DNA from: JAUIET01 sp045106985
GTDB taxonomy: Bacteria; Pseudomonadota; Gammaproteobacteria; Pseudomonadales; JAUIET01
Assembly (NCBI GenBank): GCA_045106985.1
Contig: JBGCFQ010000003.1
Coordinates: 62,001 to 126,000 of the forward strand
DNA length: 64,000 bases
Reading direction: 5' to 3'
Made by a program: the position numbers and the translations under genes. The notes beneath the pieces were generated by a model that did not search any database, was not told the DNA's origin, and saw nothing but the letters and a program-made list of their open reading frames with translations. This document shows positions 41,851 to 49,960 of the stretch, one piece after another (position 1 is the first letter of the stretch; every line of letters starts with the position of its first letter).

Positions 41851-43323
41851 CTATGCTTTCTCTAACTCTGCTTCAATAGGCCTCAACTGCACAATACTAA
41901 GGTCAGGCGATGGCTCGCGAATCAGATGCCGTTGCAATAACATGTAAGTGTCTTTATCAAAACCCAGAGAAATGCTTGTCAGTTGCACGCCACTGCTATT
42001 GATGATGTCTTCATCCAGCTCGTCCACCATCAGCTCTGAAGGATTCGCCACGCGCCAGCTACCGCGATAGGCCCAGTTATCTATAATGTGTGCATCAACG
42101 AAGGCTTTGGTTTTGTGGCGTTCTATTACAGCTATGCGGCTGTCGTAGGGCCATGCGTCAATGCGTTTTTTATCCAGTGCAAGTTTCAGTTTGGCGTTGT
42201 GGTCTGCAAAGCTCTCACTGCCCGTGCAGGCGCCGTTGCATTTTTTCAATTGGAAACCAAAGCAAGCACCAGGGCCTTTCTCAAGGCCTAACAACTTTTT
42301 GCAAAGCTGATCATCGCTGGAAAGCTCTTCGAGCATTTTGTTCGCAGTGCGCTTGGAGCTAAAAATTCCATAACAGGTCATTTGCCCAATTTTGCTGGCT
42401 TCGTGTTGCGCCACGACGGCTTTGTAATATCCCGCATCGTTGGCGTCAAGGTGCACGCTCCATAGTTTTTTCATGGGCCGTTGGCGCCGATTGTAGATCG
42501 GCTGTAGATTTTTAATCTCGTGATTTTCTAGCAACAAAGCGCCGAGTTCACCGGCCGAGCAACGGTGCTCCACGGAGCGAATTTCTTGCGCCATACGCAT
42601 TTCGCGACTTTCTCTTATGTCGGACGAAAAATGGGAGCGTACTCGAGTACGAATGCTTTTACTCTTGCCAACATACAGCAGGCTGGCGTTCTCACCATAA
42701 AAGTAATAAACGCCGGGCTCCTCTGGTAGAGCGGCAATATCAGCCGGGTCCAAGTGGCATGGTACGGAGGCATTCTTCAGTTGTACGCTTGCCGCTTTGT
42801 TTACAGTGTCTAAACCATGTTCTTCAATGGCGTAGTTTAAGAAGGCCTCAGTCGACTCTACATCGGCCATTGCTCTGTGTCGCGCGCCGGGTTTATGGCC
42901 TATGCGCTCAATGATTTTCCCAAGGCTGTAGCCCTGCCATTGAGGGTACAAGGCGCGAGCGAGTTTCACTGTACACACAATGTTAGGTTTGAAATCAAAA
43001 CCACAATGCGCAAAGCCTGCTTTCAAAAACGAGTAATCGAAGCGAGCGTTGTGCGCAATAAAAACAGTATCTTTGATCAAAGACCAGAGCTCCGGCGCGA
43101 GGTCTTCAAAGCCAGCCTCATTCTCAACCATGGCATTGCTGATTCCGGTTAATGAGGATATGAAGGGGGGAATGCTGCGGTAGGGATTTACCAAGCGTTG
43201 TAATTCAAAACGACTGCCGTCCACGTCAAGTATTGCTACGCCAACCTCGGTAATGCTCTCTCTTGCTGCACTTGTGCCAGTAGTTTCTAAGTCGACAATG
43301 GCGCAGACGCGGTTTAACAACAA
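41851..43323 (-). CDS. DEDDh exonuclease fused to a UvrC/Cho-like GIY-YIG nuclease
   Basis: 490 residues. Residues ~1-170: DnaQ-like 3'-5' exonuclease with DLETTG, AHNARFDYSFL and RHRAMADVEST (ExoIII motif HxxxxD). Residues ~200-290: GIY-YIG nuclease, GVYYFYGENASLLYVGKSKSIRTRVRSHF (in parts), with the catalytic Arg and ENHEIKNLQP. Next comes a four-Cys block C-x12-C-x7-C-x3-C (ACFGFQLKKCNGACTG), almost as in UvrC, where it carries an iron-sulfur cluster. It should nick and trim damaged DNA, like E. coli Cho plus an exonuclease. Last gene of the sigma-ChrR-photolyase operon, 48 bases after its neighbour. Confidence 0.9.
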   Translation of the reverse strand: MLLNRVCAIVDLETTGTSAARESITEVGVAILDVDGSRFELQRLVNPYRSIPPFISSLTGISNAMVENEAGFEDLAPELWSLIKDTVFIAHNARFDYSFLKAGFAHCGFDFKPNIVCTVKLARALYPQWQGYSLGKIIERIGHKPGARHRAMADVESTEAFLNYAIEEHGLDTVNKAASVQLKNASVPCHLDPADIAALPEEPGVYYFYGENASLLYVGKSKSIRTRVRSHFSSDIRESREMRMAQEIRSVEHRCSAGELGALLLENHEIKNLQPIYNRRQRPMKKLWSVHLDANDAGYYKAVVAQHEASKIGQMTCYGIFSSKRTANKMLEELSSDDQLCKKLLGLEKGPGACFGFQLKKCNGACTGSESFADHNAKLKLALDKKRIDAWPYDSRIAVIERHKTKAFVDAHIIDNWAYRGSWRVANPSELMVDELDEDIINSSGVQLTSISLGFDKDTYMLLQRHLIREPSPDLSIVQLRPIEAELEKA

Positions 43324-43371
43324 GACGGCATACTCTTTGGTGTGTATGTGTCCTGCCTACTCCTTAGTAAT

Positions 43372-43836
43372 CTAAGTAGTGCTAACCGGACTCATTCGAT
43401 GGCTGAAATCCCAAGCGCTTAATCGCGTGAGCTCAATTCGAATAGCATACTCCTCGGCCGCGCGACCCAGCAACCAATTCGACAAGGAAGAATTGGAGTT
43501 TCCAAGGTATCGCTTGATCAAGCTTTCAAGAACCGGTTTCGCGGATTGAGCGTCGAGTGTTACGGTGCCTCGCCCACGAACGCCGCAGTAGGGCACTTCG
43601 TTTCCTGAAATTTCGAAACTGCACTTTGCGTTTGCCTGCAATGCTTGAATGAGACGGCTACTTTGATGGGCCGCACACCAAAGATAGCCATCACTGTACT
43701 CGAACCACATTGAGCAGATAATGGGGTAGCCGTCTTCAGAGCTCACCGCTATTCGAATGGGAGTGTGTGCAGAATGAAAATACCCTTCAATCTGCTTTTC
43801 GTCCCAGGAGCTGTTGCGGGTAACAATGCTATTCAT
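43372..43836 (-). CDS. Pyridoxamine 5'-phosphate oxidase-like FMN-binding protein
   Basis: 154 residues. Split-barrel flavin fold: RIAVSSEDGYPIICSMWFEYSDGYLWCAAHQSS, then CSFEISGNEVPYCGVRGRGTVTLD, typical of PNPOx-like proteins that bind FMN or F420/heme. No specific catalytic signature of true PdxH. It overlaps the photolyase stop by four bases (ATGA), so it is translated with it. A flavin reductase or quencher role in the photo-oxidative operon is inference. Confidence 0.82.
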   Translation of the reverse strand: MNSIVTRNSSWDEKQIEGYFHSAHTPIRIAVSSEDGYPIICSMWFEYSDGYLWCAAHQSSRLIQALQANAKCSFEISGNEVPYCGVRGRGTVTLDAQSAKPVLESLIKRYLGNSNSSLSNWLLGRAAEEYAIRIELTRLSAWDFSHRMSPVSTT

Positions 43837-45308
43837 GATTTTTCTCGCTTGGGTAAACCACGGAATGCAGCCATTGCGCGTTCTCGTGCGGCTTTATGTT
43901 CAACAATGGGGTGAGGGTATGTTTCGCCTAATGCTATGCCGGCTTCTGACAATATGTCATCAGAAGCCTTGTGAGGTTCGTGAATATATTTTGCAGGCAG
44001 GGCGCTAAGCTCGGGTACATAGCTGCGAATATAATCGCCTTGCGGATCGAATCGGGTGCTTTGTAGCGTAGGGTTGAAAATTCTAAAGTAGGGTGCTGCA
44101 TCAGCGCCACTGCCGGCCGCCCATTGCCAGCTCGCCGTGTTGTTCGCCTGATCCGCATCTACCAGCGTGTCCCAAAACCAACGCTCGCCATGCAGCCAGT
44201 GTTGAAGCAGGTGTTTCACAAGGAAGGAAGCAACAACCATTCTTACTCGATTATGCATCCAGCCGGTTTGCCACAACTGTCTCATGCCGGCATCTACTAG
44301 AGGGTAGCCAGTTTGGCCTTGCTGCCAAGCGCGCAGCTGCGCTTCGTCTTCCAGCCAAGGGAAGGCATCGAATTCAGGCCTGAATGGCTTGTCTATCATT
44401 GCTGGCCAGTTGTGCAGCAGGTAATGGGCGAAATCGCGCCACACTAATTCGCGAAGAAAGGCGGTGGCGCCTTCCTTTCGGTGGGGCAAGTCGTCCACGG
44501 CTTGTTCAATCTGGTGCCAAACAGCGCGCGGGCTTATTTCACCGTAATGCAGATGCGGTGAAAGCATCGATGTGCCGTCTTCTGCCGGTATATCACGCCC
44601 AAGCTTATAGTTAATCAAGCCTCGCTTTATAAATTCATCCAACCGCTCTTGAGCCCCTTGCGCGCCTGGCGTCCATTCTCGGGCCAGACCTGCAGACCAG
44701 TCAGGCTTTACGGGCAACAAAACAAGTGAGTCCAAACTTTGAAACACAGACTTAGTTGACGAAAACCAGAGACCTTTTGGCGCAGTAGCGGCTGAGCGTC
44801 CGGGTGAAAGATGACTCATACAACGTTTGTAGAATGGCGTAAACACCTTATAGGGTTGGCCATTGTCGCGATGAATCAACTCCGGTTCAAACAAAAGTGC
44901 TCCGGCGAACCGTCTTACGGCTATCTGCTGGCTTGCGAACATATCGTGAACTTGTTGTTCAAGTAGTGCGGCGTCCGAATCATAAGATCGCGACATAAAG
45001 ATTTCAGCAATGGTGTGTGATGCACTGAGTTCTTTGAAAATATCCTTCGTTGCGCCTTTTGCAATGTGAAGCGTGCTACCGAGCTTGCCAAGCTCAAGCT
45101 CGAGAGCCTGCAAGCTATGATGAAGCCACCAGGCACTGGCACCGCCAATTTCACGCAGATCTTCTTGGTCGTGTATGTAAATTGCCAGTACGGGAAGGCC
45201 GGTTTCCAACGCCGAATGCAACGCAGAGTTATCATTAACTCGCAGGTCGCGACGAAACCAAACCAGAGCTATGGGCTGGTTCGTAGGTGTAGCTGGCTCG
45301 GTGGTCAA
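43833..45308 (-). CDS. phrB: Deoxyribodipyrimidine photolyase (class I CPD photolyase)
   Basis: 491 residues, the family length. N-terminal alpha/beta antenna domain (LVWFRRDLRVNDNSAL), C-terminal FAD domain with GRDIPAEDGTSMLSPHLHYGEIS, LRELVWRDFAHYLL, LWQTGWMHNRVRMVVASFLVKHL and DADQANNTASWQWAAGSGADAAPYFRIFNP (shown in parts). The Trp electron chain and FAD-binding residues appear intact. Repairs UV cyclobutane dimers with blue light, usually with methenyl-tetrahydrofolate as antenna. Third gene of the sigma-ChrR operon, overlapping its neighbours by four bases on each side, so light-stress induced. Confidence 0.97.
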   Translation of the reverse strand: MTTEPATPTNQPIALVWFRRDLRVNDNSALHSALETGLPVLAIYIHDQEDLREIGGASAWWLHHSLQALELELGKLGSTLHIAKGATKDIFKELSASHTIAEIFMSRSYDSDAALLEQQVHDMFASQQIAVRRFAGALLFEPELIHRDNGQPYKVFTPFYKRCMSHLSPGRSAATAPKGLWFSSTKSVFQSLDSLVLLPVKPDWSAGLAREWTPGAQGAQERLDEFIKRGLINYKLGRDIPAEDGTSMLSPHLHYGEISPRAVWHQIEQAVDDLPHRKEGATAFLRELVWRDFAHYLLHNWPAMIDKPFRPEFDAFPWLEDEAQLRAWQQGQTGYPLVDAGMRQLWQTGWMHNRVRMVVASFLVKHLLQHWLHGERWFWDTLVDADQANNTASWQWAAGSGADAAPYFRIFNPTLQSTRFDPQGDYIRSYVPELSALPAKYIHEPHKASDDILSEAGIALGETYPHPIVEHKAARERAMAAFRGLPKREKS

Positions 45309-45937
45309 AACTTAAAAATAGGATTGAACAGTCGTGAGATCGGGCCAGTAAATTTAAGATCGCCGGATACGGCCGTTAAAAGCACGCAGTCTTGATCACG
45401 ATGCGCAACGGGTTGGTGCACGTGACTGGCATCGCATTCAACAAAGTCACCAGCTACAAAATTTCCAAGCTCGTCGGAGTACCCGCCTTGTAAAAGGACA
45501 GTAAACTCTGCATCGGTGTGAGTGTGTTGGAAAACACGGCGGCCCTTGGCCACACGCAACAGCTTTAAAACAAAGCCATCCTCGGTAAGCCCCAAGTCAC
45601 AGCTACGTACACCAAGCCCCAGACTCTTCCAATTAGCCGACTCTATTCCATCTGGCAATAAAGCTGACAAGGCAGATTTTTTCTTGCGCTGGCTTGAAAG
45701 CGTTTTTATCTGTGTGTCGGTATCTACGTCCATCATAACGCGATCGAATAGATCATCGCTGCACGCTATGCTTTCGCCACTTTCCAGTATGGCGGCGCCC
45801 AGTAAGTTAAATTCTCCCACGCGGCGTTCGCACTCATGGCATTGTTCAATATGAGTAGTAACACACAGTGCAGGACCAGCACTTAAGCTGCCAGCGGAAT
45901 ACTCTGTCAGTAAATGTTCTGTAGGGTGGTGGCTCAT
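45305..45937 (-). CDS. chrR: ChrR-type anti-sigma factor (zinc N-domain plus cupin)
   Basis: 210 residues. N-terminal anti-sigma domain with the zinc motif H-x3-C-x2-C (HIEQCHEC) and an early His (HHPTEH). C-terminal ChrR cupin: FQHTHTDAEFTVLLQGGYSDELGNFVAGDF (parts) and HVHQPVAH, with the His/Glu/His metal set. In Rhodobacter, ChrR holds RpoE until singlet oxygen triggers release. Overlaps the sigma gene and the photolyase gene by four bases (ATGA), giving one tightly coupled operon. Confidence 0.93.
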   Translation of the reverse strand: MSHHPTEHLLTEYSAGSLSAGPALCVTTHIEQCHECERRVGEFNLLGAAILESGESIACSDDLFDRVMMDVDTDTQIKTLSSQRKKKSALSALLPDGIESANWKSLGLGVRSCDLGLTEDGFVLKLLRVAKGRRVFQHTHTDAEFTVLLQGGYSDELGNFVAGDFVECDASHVHQPVAHRDQDCVLLTAVSGDLKFTGPISRLFNPIFKF

Positions 45938-46506
45938 AGTTCTTTCTCCTGCAACAACAACTTCATGCGTGCGAGTGCGAGTCGGGTGCGCGACTTAACA
46001 GTACCTAAGGGGATGTTGAATTCAGCGGCAATTTCACTTTGTGACTTACCTTCCATATACATTTTTTTCAACACCAGTGCTTGCTCCGGATTAATGTCCG
46101 CCAATCCCAGGCGTATGTTGTCTGCTATCTGGCGCTGTTTCAGCTGGACTATAGGTTCTGGAACGTCCGACTCGTGCCATAAATCATCGGAGTCTATGCA
46201 GGCATCGTGATTCTTGTTGCGCCTTTGCATATCAATGCGCACGTTTCTAGCAATCGTGAACACCCAGGCGTCTACATTGGCTTTGGAGCTGTCATAAAGC
46301 GCAGCCTTGTTCCACACCTTAATCATTGTTTCTTGCACGATGTCTTCGGCCATTGACGCTGACCCCGCCACGCCAGGCGACTTCATTGAGTAGGCCTTCA
46401 CTCTACCTGCATAGAAATCAAACAGCTGTTTAAAAGCGTGTTTGTCTTGATCGCTTGCTATGGCTTTTACCCAGCCAGCAACCTGATGCGCTTCGTTCAT
46501 GTCCAT
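45934..46506 (-). CDS. ECF sigma factor, RpoE/ChrR-associated (ECF11-like)
   Basis: 190 residues (ATG at 46506 or 46500). Region 2: AFKQLFDFYAGRVKAYSMKS, AEDIVQETMIKVWNKAALYD; region 4: PEQALVLKKMYMEGKSQSEIAAEFNIPLGTVKSR (parts), ending in a helix-turn-helix. Directly followed by a ChrR-type anti-sigma, which identifies the singlet-oxygen/photo-oxidative ECF group. The gene starts 25 bases after a TGATCC-N16-CGTA promoter, so it is probably self-activating, and it likely also drives the divergent operon. Confidence 0.93.
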   Translation of the reverse strand: MDMNEAHQVAGWVKAIASDQDKHAFKQLFDFYAGRVKAYSMKSPGVAGSASMAEDIVQETMIKVWNKAALYDSSKANVDAWVFTIARNVRIDMQRRNKNHDACIDSDDLWHESDVPEPIVQLKQRQIADNIRLGLADINPEQALVLKKMYMEGKSQSEIAAEFNIPLGTVKSRTRLALARMKLLLQEKEL

Positions 46507-46530
46507 TCTCTATGTTTGTCTCTCTCTTAC

Positions 46531-46556
46531 TACGGGTACTGAGTCCTATTGGATCA
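46531..46556 (-). promoter_or_regulatory. ECF-type autoregulated promoter of the sigma-ChrR-photolyase operon
   Basis: Minus strand TGATCC (46556-46551), 16-base spacer, CGTA (46534-46531), 25 bases before the sigma ATG. Matches the TGATCC / CGTA form known for RpoE-ChrR sigma factors. Confidence 0.85.
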
Positions 46557-46579
46557 CACTAAGATGTTTCACTTGTCTG

Positions 46580-46605
46580 TGATCCAAGCATGGGGGCTAA
46601 ACGTA
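46580..46605 (+). promoter_or_regulatory. ECF-type promoter of the amine oxidase-DUF1365-CFA operon
   Basis: TGATCC (46580-46585), 16-base spacer, CGTA (46602-46605), 40 bases before the ATG at 46646. Mirror image of the promoter at 46531-46556, same spacing; the two -35 boxes are 23 bases apart. Confidence 0.85.
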
Positions 46606-46645
46606 AGTTCCAGACTGATCCGTCGTTTGCCATGAAAATAAAGAA

Positions 46646-47908
46646 ATGCGAATTGCCATTATAGGTTCTGGAATATCCGGACTCACCGTTGCTAATAAAT
46701 TATCGAGGAATCATGCAGTTACGGTTTATGAAGCACAAACATACGTAGGCGGACACACGGCTACAGTGGACGTTGAGGTTGCTGGAGCGACTCATGCGAT
46801 CGACACCGGCTTTATTGTATATAACGATCGTACTTATCCCAACTTTATTAAACTGCTTCAACAACTTGGTGTGTCTAGCCAAGCAACGACTATGGGCTTT
46901 AGTATGAGCTGCCAGCGATCAGGGCTGGAATACAGCGGTGCTGGCCTAAGCAGTCTTTTTGCGCAGCGGAAGAATATAATATCACCGACCTTTCTGCGTC
47001 TGGTGCGTGACATCGTTCGCTTCAATAGCAGTGCTACCCGGGATTACGACGCCCTGGCGCTTAGCGGGCAGCAAACTCTGGGCGAATATCTTGCCTTGAA
47101 TGCCTATAGCCAAGGCTTCATCGACCACTATCTGGCGCCCATGGCATCGGCCATCTGGTCAACCAGTCTGAACAGCGTTCTCGATTTTCCTATCTTGTTT
47201 TTCATTGAGTTCTTTAAGAACCATGGCCTGTTGCAACTGAGCAACCGCCCTCAATGGCGCACCATCCGCGGAGGATCCAGAGAATACATTGCACCGTTAA
47301 TCCGGCCTTTCAAAGAATACATTCACCTCAATTGCGCCGTGCGGAGAATCTGTAGAAATGACAATCGCATCGAGCTTTCAACCGATCGTTTTGGTACGGA
47401 ATTCTATGACCACGTTGTTATTGCAACCCACTCAGATCAAGCCTTAGAGATGCTATTTGATGCAAGCTACTTAGAGCAGGAAATTCTTGGTGCCATACCC
47501 TACGTTGAAAATTCAGTGGTGTTGCACACAGATGAATCGATTCTACCGAGCTTGCAGTCCACGTGGTCTAGCTGGAATTACCTGATTCCCAAGCAAGAGC
47601 GCAGCAAACCTGTGCTCACCTATAACATGAATATTTTGCAGGGCATTGAGGCCGATAAAACGTTTTGCGTTACGTTGAACGGGGACGATTTACTTGATGA
47701 GCGCGAGGTGCTTGGTCGCTATTCATACTCTCATCCTGAGTTCAGCGAAGGCGCAGTCGCGGCGCAAGAATTGTGGCGAGGTCTGAATGGCAAGCGTAAC
47801 ACCTGGTATTGCGGTGCTTATTGGGGCAATGGCTTTCACGAAGATGGGGTGACTAGCGCGCTTCGAGTAGTCGAAGCGATGCTGCATGGTGGACTTAACC
47901 GTGGATAG
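46646..47908 (+). CDS. FAD-dependent amine-oxidase-like oxidoreductase
   Basis: 420 residues. N-terminal FAD loop IAIIGSGISGLTVANKLS with YEAQTYVGGHTATV, then DTGFIVYNDRTYPNF, APMASAIWSTSLNSVLDFP, RGGSREYIAPL, HVVIATHSDQAL and a C-terminal WYCGAYWGNGFHEDGV that closes the FAD site. This is the flavin-containing desaturase/oxidase type that accompanies DUF1365 and CFA-like genes in ECF11 regulons; similar Rhodobacter proteins have been linked to methylated and furan fatty acids, as I recall. First gene of the rightward operon; overlaps DUF1365 by 23 bases. Confidence 0.9.
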   Translation: MRIAIIGSGISGLTVANKLSRNHAVTVYEAQTYVGGHTATVDVEVAGATHAIDTGFIVYNDRTYPNFIKLLQQLGVSSQATTMGFSMSCQRSGLEYSGAGLSSLFAQRKNIISPTFLRLVRDIVRFNSSATRDYDALALSGQQTLGEYLALNAYSQGFIDHYLAPMASAIWSTSLNSVLDFPILFFIEFFKNHGLLQLSNRPQWRTIRGGSREYIAPLIRPFKEYIHLNCAVRRICRNDNRIELSTDRFGTEFYDHVVIATHSDQALEMLFDASYLEQEILGAIPYVENSVVLHTDESILPSLQSTWSSWNYLIPKQERSKPVLTYNMNILQGIEADKTFCVTLNGDDLLDEREVLGRYSYSHPEFSEGAVAAQELWRGLNGKRNTWYCGAYWGNGFHEDGVTSALRVVEAMLHGGLNRG

Positions 47909-48662
47909 CTGTGTTCTAACCGGCTCCGTCCGGCATCGTCGCTACCGAACAAAAGCGCATTCCTTTAGATACTCAGTCTTTATGGTGTTGGTTGATCTGG
48001 AACGCGTGGAAGACCTATTTGATTTTGGTCGTTTCTGGAGCACTAGGCCGTCATTGGTGCGTTTTAGGCGACAAGATTATCTTCCCGGTAAGCCTAATCT
48101 GGCGGAGGAAGTTAGAAGCACTGTTGAAGCCGCTACAGGTCAAATACCCAGCGGGCGAATTTGCTTACTTACAAACCCAAGAATCTTCGGCTATTTGATT
48201 AATCCGATTTCCATTTTTTATTGCTTCTCATCGACGGATTGCCAGCAGGAAAGTGTGCAATACATTGTTCTGGAGGTTGTCAGCACGCCGTGGAAAGAAC
48301 GCTGTCGATACGTGCTGGCCTGTGACCCATTGGCACGTAATCAACGTATTCGCTTTAGGAAAAAAATGCATGTGTCTCCGTTCCTGCCAATGGATATGAC
48401 CTATGTTCTTAGAGCCAACCAGCCCGCTAATCAAGTGGCGGTGCACTTGCAGAATTGGGAGCAAGAGCGCTTGGCGCTTGATGCAACGCTAGCGCTGAAG
48501 TCGGCGGGCAACACGAATAGGGTGCGATTAAAGGTAATTGCGGCCTACCCATGGATGACGGCAAAGGTTTACTTCGTTATTCACTGGCAGGCACTTCGGC
48601 TTTTCTTAAAAAGAATCCCTGTGGTGTTGCGCACTAGTGCTAAATCAGAATCTCTTAGGTGA
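47886..48662 (+). CDS. DUF1365 family protein
   Basis: 258 residues. CVLTGSVRHRRYRTKAHSFRYSVFMVLVDLE, FRRQDYLPG, LLTNPRIFGYLINPISIFYCF and the late VRLKVIAAYPWMTAKVYFVIHWQALRLFLKR are the family blocks. Its partner is almost always a flavin oxidoreductase and a CFA-like enzyme, as here, implying a joint step on membrane fatty acids, but no activity is known to me. Starts inside the preceding gene and stops nine bases before the next. Confidence 0.92.
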   Translation: MVDLTVDSCVLTGSVRHRRYRTKAHSFRYSVFMVLVDLERVEDLFDFGRFWSTRPSLVRFRRQDYLPGKPNLAEEVRSTVEAATGQIPSGRICLLTNPRIFGYLINPISIFYCFSSTDCQQESVQYIVLEVVSTPWKERCRYVLACDPLARNQRIRFRKKMHVSPFLPMDMTYVLRANQPANQVAVHLQNWEQERLALDATLALKSAGNTNRVRLKVIAAYPWMTAKVYFVIHWQALRLFLKRIPVVLRTSAKSESLR

Positions 48663-48670
48663 AATAAATT

Positions 48671-49960
48671 ATGGCTAACAACTCGATTGCTAACACAGGG
48701 CTGACGGCAAGTAATCAGAGCCTGCGCCGTCACCACATGTACAGCGTTCTTCTAAGCCGTGTGTTAAAGAAACTGCAGGTAGGTTTGTTGACTGTTACTA
48801 ATCCTGGCGAAACTCTCGAGTACGGATCAAAATTTTCGCGTACGGATCTAACAGCGCATATAAACATCTTGAATCAAGGAGCCTATCGACGAATTGTGCG
48901 TGGTGGCGTTCTCGGGGCGGCTGAGTCCTACATTCTGGGTGAATGGAGCAGTCCCGATCTTGTTGCTGTCGTTAGAGTGTTTTCTGCAAACATGATAGTG
49001 ATGTCAGAACTCGATGATGGTGGTGCGGTTTCGAAAGCCATCGCGAATGCTTGGCAATTGATTCGAAACAAAAATACCATTGATGGATCCAAGCGCAACA
49101 TAGTCGCTCACTACGATTTGAGTAATGAGTTTTTCGCCTCTTTCCTTGATAAAGGCATGATGTACTCATCTGCGATGTTTCCCTATCCTAATGCGAGTCT
49201 GGAAGAGGCGGCCGACTATAAGCTGCGTCACATCTGCGAACGCCTGCAGCTAACTGAGTCTGATCATCTGCTGGAAATTGGAACCGGTTGGGGAGGCTTA
49301 GCCTGTTATGCGGCTAAACACTATGGCTGCCGAGTTACGTCCACCACCATCTCAAACGAGCAATTGTCGCTGGCGCGTCAACGTGTAAAGGATGAAGGGG
49401 TAGAAGACAAAGTAACGCTTCTTGACCTGGATTACAGAAAGCTTGAAGGCACTTACGATAAACTCGTTTCCGTAGAGATGATAGAGGCGGTAGGCCACGA
49501 ATACTACAAAGAGTACTTTGCAGCCTGCAGTCGCTTACTGAAAGAGGATGGCCTAATGCTGTTGCAAGCGATAACGATTGCTGATGATCGTTACGAGTCC
49601 GCAAAGAATTCTGTCGATTTCATTAAGAAGTACATATTCCCCGGCGGTTGCTTACCTTGTAACTCGATTATTGCTCATCATATGGCCAAAGATGGGAATA
49701 TGATGATTGTTGGGCTTGAAGATATCGGGTTACATTACGCCGACACGCTTGCTCATTGGCGCCAGCGTTTTTCGGCTGCAAAAAATGGGCTCGCGGCGCA
49801 GGGCTTTGACCAGCGTTTCGAGCGAATGTGGGATTTTTACCTGATGTATTGTGAAGGTGGATTTCGAGAGCGGCTTATCAGTGCGGTGCAAGTGCTGGCG
49901 GCCAAACCAGGCCGACGCGAAGCTCCGGCTGTGAATATGTTTGTTGAGGGTAGTTCATGA
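48671..49960 (+). CDS. Cyclopropane-fatty-acyl-phospholipid synthase-like methyltransferase
   Basis: 429 residues. CFA fold with the SAM site HLLEIGTGWGGLACYAAKH near residues 200-215, TTISNEQLSLARQR, VSVEMIEAVGHEYY, KYIFPGGCLP, and MWDFYLMYCEGGFRER. Aligned by eye to E. coli Cfa, Glu239 and Tyr317 are kept (Glu272, Tyr390), but bicarbonate ligands Cys139 and His266 become Ser167 (MYSSAMF) and Gln299 (LLQAITI). That suggests methyl transfer to an unsaturated chain without, or with altered, ring closure. Third gene of the ECF-driven operon; its stop overlaps the next start (ATGA). Confidence 0.88.
   Translation: MANNSIANTGLTASNQSLRRHHMYSVLLSRVLKKLQVGLLTVTNPGETLEYGSKFSRTDLTAHINILNQGAYRRIVRGGVLGAAESYILGEWSSPDLVAVVRVFSANMIVMSELDDGGAVSKAIANAWQLIRNKNTIDGSKRNIVAHYDLSNEFFASFLDKGMMYSSAMFPYPNASLEEAADYKLRHICERLQLTESDHLLEIGTGWGGLACYAAKHYGCRVTSTTISNEQLSLARQRVKDEGVEDKVTLLDLDYRKLEGTYDKLVSVEMIEAVGHEYYKEYFAACSRLLKEDGLMLLQAITIADDRYESAKNSVDFIKKYIFPGGCLPCNSIIAHHMAKDGNMMIVGLEDIGLHYADTLAHWRQRFSAAKNGLAAQGFDQRFERMWDFYLMYCEGGFRERLISAVQVLAAKPGRREAPAVNMFVEGSS

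Noticed and set aside
46616..46621. A third TGATCC just downstream of the amine-oxidase promoter
   Set aside because: No CGTA at 15-18 bases, and it lies inside the expected transcript leader.
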